From assembly GCA_003448835.1 (NCBI GenBank), contig DLXM01000167.1, positions 1-10,325 of the forward strand: a DNA stretch of 10,325 bases, read 5' to 3'. A model generated the notes under the pieces. That model saw only the letters and a list, made by a program, of their open reading frames with translations, had not been told where the DNA came from and did not search any database. Positions within the stretch are counted from its first letter, which is position 1, and the number at the start of each line of letters is the position of its first letter. Below, piece by piece: positions 6,970-10,325 of this stretch. The position numbers were made by a program, and so were the translations under genes. The DNA comes from Bacteroidota bacterium. Lineage in GTDB: Bacteria > Bacteroidota > Rhodothermia > Balneolales > HLUCCA01.

Positions 6970-7398
6970 TTAGCAGAATGCGTTAAATATCATAACTAAA
7001 TCGCTCGCAACTTCATGTGCAGTGCGACCTTCTACCCGATGACGCGGAATCATGGCTTTAATTTCACCATCCTTAAAGAATGCAAAAGATGGAGATGAAG
7101 GAGGAAACTCACTAAAATATTCACGAGCACGCTCTGTCGCTTCTCGATCCTGTCCTGCAAAAACAGTGTATAAATCATCAGGTGTTTTTGCATTTTGTAG
7201 TGCCATAGCCACACCGGGACGCGCATTTCCAGCTGCACAACCACAAACTGAATTGATAACCAATAACATGGTTCCTGATTTTTTTTCACCAAAAACGGCA
7301 TCTACATCTTCTGGTGTTTGAAGTTCTTTGATCCCCAGATCGGTCAATTCTGTTCTCATCCACGATGTGTCTGGACCAATACCAAATCCGAATTGCAT
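6970..7398 (-). CDS. Bacilliredoxin (BrxA/BrxB, YphP/YqiW family)
   Basis: A 142-residue thioredoxin-fold protein close to full family length (about 144). The hallmark CGC motif is at 52-54 in VINSVCGCAAGNARPG, followed by the conserved segments TVFAGQDREATERAREYF (78-95), PPSSPS (99-104) and IPRHRVEG (117-124), and a terminal Cys142, all as in B. subtilis YphP. The family acts in the cytoplasm as a disulfide reductase that removes bacillithiol from S-bacillithiolated proteins. The N-terminal Cys of CGC forms the mixed disulfide. The start is supported by AAGGA 5 nt upstream and by family length. It is divergent from the lipoprotein gene, with a dyad between them. Its presence suggests, but does not prove, that the organism makes bacillithiol. 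Homologues may work with other thiols. Confidence 0.93.
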   Translation of the reverse strand: MQFGFGIGPDTSWMRTELTDLGIKELQTPEDVDAVFGEKKSGTMLLVINSVCGCAAGNARPGVAMALQNAKTPDDLYTVFAGQDREATERAREYFSEFPPSSPSFAFFKDGEIKAMIPRHRVEGRTAHEVASDLVMIFNAFC

Positions 7399-7403
7399 AA
7401 CTT

Positions 7404-7408
7404 TCCTT
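7404..7408 (-). promoter_or_regulatory. Ribosome binding site of the bacilliredoxin gene
   Basis: AAGGA on the minus strand, 5 nt before the ATG at 7398. It is one of only two recognisable Shine-Dalgarno sequences in the window. Confidence 0.6.
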
Positions 7409-7441
7409 AATAGTTCTGTTTTTTGTTTATTTTCTAATCGT

Positions 7442-7449
7442 TAAATATA
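7442..7449 (-). promoter_or_regulatory. Weak candidate -7 element for the bacilliredoxin gene
   Basis: TATATTTA on the minus strand matches seven of eight positions of the Bacteroidota TAnnTTTG element. The -33 region 20 nt upstream reads TTCC, a poor match to TTTG. If real, the leader would be about 37 nt. Confidence 0.3.
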
Positions 7450-7463
7450 CGAAATTTCAAAGT

Positions 7464-7485
7464 TCAATGGGAAGTAATCCATTGA
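7464..7485. promoter_or_regulatory. Inverted repeat between divergent bacilliredoxin and lipoprotein genes, candidate operator
   Basis: TCAATGG (7464-7470) is the exact reverse complement of CCATTGA (7479-7485), with an 8-nt spacer. The right arm overlaps four bases of the lipoprotein -35 box (7482-7487). On the other strand it lies just upstream of the possible bacilliredoxin -7 element, so one regulator could reach both promoters. Confidence 0.45.
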
Positions 7486-7509
7486 CAAGTCCCTAACACT
7501 TTTTATAAT
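7482..7509 (+). promoter_or_regulatory. Consensus-like sigma70 promoter of the lipoprotein gene
   Basis: TTGACA (7482-7487), a 16-nt spacer and TATAAT (7504-7509): both boxes are perfect consensus. Transcription should start near 7516, only about 6 nt before the ATG at 7522, leaving almost no leader. Confidence 0.7.
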
Positions 7510-7521
7510 ACTTTTTTAACC

Positions 7522-8364
7522 ATGTTAAAATCTCTCAACTGGACATTCCCAATAATTTTGATTCTCATTTTGTCAACCGGGTGTGCCAGAATGAAAGTTC
7601 TAAATAGTACAAGAACAGTTTCTCCTATTGAAGTGGATGGTAACACGAACGATTGGCCAACGGACAGAATCCAGTTAAACACACAGGGTGAATACGATCT
7701 ATATGTAAGTAATGATGATGAATTCTTATACGTATTTATCGGTTTAAAGAATAACCAATTGTATCAAAACATCCAGCGATATGGATTAACTCTGTTCTTC
7801 GATTCTGATAAAGATCTACGCCGAGCTTTCGGAATTGTGTATCCAACCGGAATTTTAAATGTATTGAGTGATATTCCTGGTGCACGAAAAGAATATCTTG
7901 AGAATCCGGGTTGGTCGAACATGCCCGAAAACAAACGTCTGATTGAATCTATAGAAGAGTCGATGGACGAGAGAGTGATGATAATTCAGCGGGTTAATAA
8001 ACGCGATCCCGTCTTGCCGGTACCTATATCCACAGAAGCCTTAAAAGCGCAATCTGTAGAATTAAGTATGGACCGAACAGCCAGCGTAATGTACATTGAA
8101 ATGAAAATACCCCTTGTAAGCACACGTGCAAGACAATTTGCGATTGATGCTGCCCCAAATAGTGATATTTATTTCGGATTTGAAGTCATTCCTCCAAGTT
8201 TAGAAGAAATTATGGGGGATGACTACAGGGCTGACGATATTACTCAGAACGCACGTGATCCGTATGGCAACAGATTGCAAAATAATCAGCAATTTAATCC
8301 AGCGATGTATTCACAATTACGAGGTGAATACTCTCGCTGGAATCGAATTCGAATAAGTAAATAG
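7522..8364 (+). CDS. Putative outer-membrane lipoprotein with CBM9/DOMON-like domain
   Basis: A 280-residue protein. A lipoprotein signal (MLK, hydrophobic core 7-18, lipobox LSTGC) puts the acylated cysteine at C21. Ala at the next position does not mark inner-membrane retention, so an outer-membrane lipoprotein is likely. Residues about 34-115 (IEVDGNTNDWP, then EYDLYVSNDDEFLYVFIGLKN and LTLFFDSD) follow the pattern of the family 9 carbohydrate-binding/DOMON-like domain, in which IDG-x-DW is the common opening. The C-terminal half (YFGFEVIPPSLEEI and after) probably completes the beta-sandwich. No catalytic motif is visible and the ligand cannot be assigned. The signal peptide fixes the start. 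It follows a strong promoter with almost no leader and ends 4 bp from the convergent sodA gene. Domain assignment is by pattern only. Confidence 0.8.
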   Translation: MLKSLNWTFPIILILILSTGCARMKVLNSTRTVSPIEVDGNTNDWPTDRIQLNTQGEYDLYVSNDDEFLYVFIGLKNNQLYQNIQRYGLTLFFDSDKDLRRAFGIVYPTGILNVLSDIPGARKEYLENPGWSNMPENKRLIESIEESMDERVMIIQRVNKRDPVLPVPISTEALKAQSVELSMDRTASVMYIEMKIPLVSTRARQFAIDAAPNSDIYFGFEVIPPSLEEIMGDDYRADDITQNARDPYGNRLQNNQQFNPAMYSQLRGEYSRWNRIRISK

Positions 8365-8368
8365 ATTC

Positions 8369-8977
8369 TTACTTAGCTACTGTGAAATTCTCGGCAACTT
8401 GTGACCAGTTAACCACATTCCAGAATGATTTTACATAATCCGGACGACGGTTTTGATAGTTCAAATAGTAAGCATGTTCCCAAACATCTAGTCCTAAAAT
8501 CGGAGTTTGACCATTCATCAACGGACTATCCTGATTAGGGGTGGATGTTACTTCAAGTCCACCATTTTTAGTGACAACTAGCCATGCCCAACCTGATCCG
8601 AATCGTGTTGCAGCAGCTGCGGCAAATTTTTCCTTGAAAGCATCAAAAGATCCGAATGTAGAATCAATTGCTGTAGCCAGGTCACCAGTAGGATTTCCAC
8701 CTGCGTTTGGTGCCAAAATTGTCCAGAACAGACTATGATTAGCATGTCCACCAGCATTATTGATAATTGCTTGTTTTTTGTCAGCAGGGACAGAATCCAG
8801 ATTTTGAAGTACTTCTTCTACACTTTTAGAAGCCATTGGATGTCCTTCTAGAGCTACATTTGCATTGTTGATGTATGCCTGATGGTGCTTCGTATGATGA
8901 ATTTCCATCGTGCGTGCATCTATGTGTGGTTCTAATGCGTCATAAGCATATGGAAGTGTTGGTAATGTGAAAGCCAT
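8369..8977 (-). CDS. sodA: Superoxide dismutase, Fe/Mn family, probably Mn type
   Basis: A 202-residue full-length cytoplasmic enzyme without a signal peptide. It converts superoxide to hydrogen peroxide and oxygen. The metal ligands are H27 ([12 protein letters not shown]), H81 ([10 protein letters not shown]), D164 and H168 (in the [15 protein letters not shown] signature at 164-178). Gly77 and Gln149 (PNQDSPL) follow the manganese-enzyme pattern, in which the active-site glutamine comes from the C-terminal domain rather than from the GGHxNH region. Mn or cambialistic use is therefore inferred. It is divergent from the transhydrogenase-like gene, which suits shared oxidative-stress control, and converges with the lipoprotein gene with only 4 bp between stop codons. 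No Shine-Dalgarno sequence precedes the ATG. A Bacteroidota-like promoter lies about 40 nt upstream. Confidence 0.97.
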   Translation of the reverse strand: MAFTLPTLPYAYDALEPHIDARTMEIHHTKHHQAYINNANVALEGHPMASKSVEEVLQNLDSVPADKKQAIINNAGGHANHSLFWTILAPNAGGNPTGDLATAIDSTFGSFDAFKEKFAAAAATRFGSGWAWLVVTKNGGLEVTSTPNQDSPLMNGQTPILGLDVWEHAYYLNYQNRRPDYVKSFWNVVNWSQVAENFTVAK

Positions 8978-9009
8978 AATAATATATCTTTTTGTGTTTC
9001 CTGTTAATG

Positions 9010-9028
9010 ATTTGTGTTACAAACAAAT
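9010..9028. promoter_or_regulatory. Short dyad overlapping the sodA promoter
   Basis: ATTTGT (9010-9015) and ACAAAT (9023-9028) are inverted with a 7-nt spacer. The dyad spans the expected transcription start and part of the -7 box of sodA, a repressor-like position. TGTTACAA occurs in its centre and again at 9106-9113. The arms are short and AT-rich, so chance is possible. Confidence 0.3.
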
Positions 9029-9055
9029 ATATCAATCTTGAGTCGGCATTGAAAA
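9024..9055 (-). promoter_or_regulatory. Bacteroidota-type promoter of sodA
   Basis: On the minus strand TATATTTG (9031-9024) is a complete match to the -7 consensus TAnnTTTG. TTTT (9055-9052), 20 nt upstream, is one base from the -33 consensus TTTG. Transcription would start near 9020, giving a leader of about 40 nt. Confidence 0.55.
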
Positions 9056-9227
9056 TCAGTATCGTCGTTCAATCATGATTTTTTGTTATAAACTTCACTG
9101 TTACTTGTTACAACGAATTAACATGCGAAATAATTTCAAAGAAATCTTTCTGTGAATATCCTATCTTATAGGTGAAAAAATTAGGGATAAAATTCTTACC
9201 AGGAATTTCAACATTACAGTTAAAAGT

Positions 9228-10325
9228 ATGGCATACGACTTCGATTTGATCATTTTGGGTAGCGGACCAGCCGGGTTTTCTTGTTCGATGCAGGCGAGTA
9301 AATATGACAAAAAAGTACTTATGGTTGAAGCCAATGAAAATCACTTAGGTGGTTCATGGATCAACTCCGGTACAGTACCCAGTAAAGCGTTACGAGAGGC
9401 AGCAAGTAGTATCCATAAGTATACACAGCAGTTCGGGGATGTCAATAATAAGAAGCCATACCTGTTATTTCAGATGGCAGATTTGCTTAAGATCAAAGAT
9501 AAAGTGCTTCAGCACGAAAATAATGAGGTGAAAAAAAATCTCATTAAGAACGAAATCAGAACTCTACGAGGATTTGGACGAATTATCGATGCCAACTCCG
9601 TTGAAGTGAGTGATTCATTGGGAAGCAAACATATTTACACAGCTGACCATATTCTGATTTCAACAGGAAGCTCACCAAGACCTCCTAAAAGCTTCAAAAT
9701 TGATCATAAAACCATATTGGATGCTCAGTCCATCCTAACACTCGAACACATACCTAGACGATTAGTAATTGTTGGAGCCGGGGTTCAAGCTATCGAGTAT
9801 GCCACGATTTTTGCATCTATGGGTACAAAAATCACGATTTTGAATCCTGAACAGGGATATTTCGATTATCTTGATCACGAAATCAAAGAAATTCTGGACG
9901 AAAGTCTGAAAAACTTCCGAATTTCGGTTTTCAATGGTATTAAAATTACAAAAGTTGGAAAAAACCAGCTCAGAAACTGTACTGAACTCCATTTTAAATC
10001 CGAATCAGAGGAAGATCGGGTAATCGAAACCGAACACGTACTGCATTTTGCCGGAAGAATTCCGAATTCAGCAAATATAGGCGCAGACACGATCGGAATA
10101 GACCTGGACGAAGCCGGATACATAAAGGTCAATGATGATTTTGAAACAAATGTAAAAGGGGTTTATGCGGCGGGCGATGTTATTGGATATCCACAATCTG
10201 CCTCTGCTTCATTTTCACAAGGACGTATTGCTGCATGTCAAATGTTCGGTATTCCAATTGGTGAAATGTCCGGTACAATTCCATTTAGTGTATACTCAAT
10301 ACCTGAGTTTTCAAATGTAGGTCTG
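9228..10325 (+). CDS. SthA-like pyridine nucleotide transhydrogenase / FAD-dependent oxidoreductase lacking both redox cysteines (3' end outside window)
   Basis: An open frame from ATG 9228 to the window end gives 366 residues, against about 466 for E. coli SthA, so the C-terminal dimer interface is missing. FAD motif GSGPAG is at 11-16 and E34 ends the second strand. The NAD(P) Rossmann motif GAGVQAIEYA is at 183-192. HFAGRIPN (273-280) and YAAGDVIGYPQSASASFSQG (313-332) correspond closely to SthA. SthA transfers hydride between NADPH and NADH. The segment aligned with the class I disulfide (GGTCxNxGCxPSK) reads GGSWINSGTVPSK (41-53), with W44 and T49 instead of cysteines. SthA itself lacks only the second. 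It therefore cannot be a lipoamide, glutathione or mercuric reductase, and hydride transfer through flavin alone is likely. The third Gly of the NAD(P) motif is Ala188. It is divergent from sodA. A weak TTGTTA/AATAAT pair (9105-9134) may be its promoter, and no SD is seen. Confidence 0.87.
   Translation, partial: MAYDFDLIILGSGPAGFSCSMQASKYDKKVLMVEANENHLGGSWINSGTVPSKALREAASSIHKYTQQFGDVNNKKPYLLFQMADLLKIKDKVLQHENNEVKKNLIKNEIRTLRGFGRIIDANSVEVSDSLGSKHIYTADHILISTGSSPRPPKSFKIDHKTILDAQSILTLEHIPRRLVIVGAGVQAIEYATIFASMGTKITILNPEQGYFDYLDHEIKEILDESLKNFRISVFNGIKITKVGKNQLRNCTELHFKSESEEDRVIETEHVLHFAGRIPNSANIGADTIGIDLDEAGYIKVNDDFETNVKGVYAAGDVIGYPQSASASFSQGRIAACQMFGIPIGEMSGTIPFSVYSIPEFSNVGL

Noticed and set aside
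7050..7321. Two frames (one per strand) overlapping the bacilliredoxin gene
   Set aside because: Both are shadows of a complete YphP-family gene with its own RBS and terminator.
9108..9344. Minus-strand frame of 78 codons upstream of and across the SthA-like start
   Set aside because: It overlaps the FAD-binding codons of the flavoprotein on the other strand and shows no motif or initiation signal.
9762..10132. Two minus-strand frames inside the SthA-like gene
   Set aside because: Antisense shadows. The plus-strand frame carries the intact NAD(P)-binding and GDVIGYP motifs.
1..10325. Mobile element, CRISPR, defence or toxin-antitoxin locus
   Set aside because: No transposase, integrase, direct-repeat array, nuclease or small toxin-like pair was found. 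All main frames are accounted for by envelope, proteostasis, signalling and redox genes.

Overview
The window looks like chromosomal DNA of a moderately AT-rich, Gram-negative bacterium of the Bacteroidota/Rhodothermota/Balneolota kind. The signs are an LpxH-like phosphatase paired with a TIGR00661-type glycosyltransferase, a lipoprotein with a lipobox, an HflK/HflC pair, a YphP/YqiW-family bacilliredoxin, start codons that mostly lack a Shine-Dalgarno sequence, and a promoter upstream of the superoxide dismutase gene that resembles the Bacteroidota pattern (TTTG, about 20 nt, TAnnTTTG). The phylum is inferred from gene content and memory of these families, not from a search. I see no mobile element, CRISPR array, tRNA, rRNA or defence locus.

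Layout. Positions 1-60 are probably the last codons of a plus-strand gene, followed by a strong intrinsic terminator. A plus-strand envelope pair follows (362-2193): a COG2908 metallophosphoesterase and a MurG-like glycosyltransferase, joined by an ATGA overlap. They converge on a minus-strand block (6774 to 2221) made of a large multi-pass SpoIIE/PP2C phosphatase, then hflK and hflC. hflK and hflC share a TAATG overlap and probably have their own promoter under an 18-bp dyad. A 12-bp hairpin between the converging blocks may stop transcription from both sides.

The right part has a redox flavour. A bacilliredoxin (minus, own terminator) is divergent from a lipoprotein gene with a consensus-like sigma70 promoter that leaves almost no leader. 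The lipoprotein gene runs tail-to-tail, 4 bp apart, into a Mn-type superoxide dismutase. That gene is divergent from an SthA-like flavoprotein gene cut by the window end. The flavoprotein lacks both cysteines of the class I disulfide site.

How the genes may work together: the left pair probably acts on envelope glycolipid. HflK/HflC would form the membrane SPFH complex that modulates FtsH. The SpoIIE phosphatase probably reads a periplasmic signal and dephosphorylates a cytoplasmic partner that is not in the window. The bacilliredoxin, SOD and transhydrogenase-like protein fit thiol, superoxide and NADPH homeostasis. Most of the window is ordinary housekeeping content. The oddities are the Cys-less flavoprotein, several dyads placed on promoters, the near-leaderless lipoprotein gene, and a GC-rich patch inside the phosphatase catalytic domain. 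I do not see a clear new multi-gene system.
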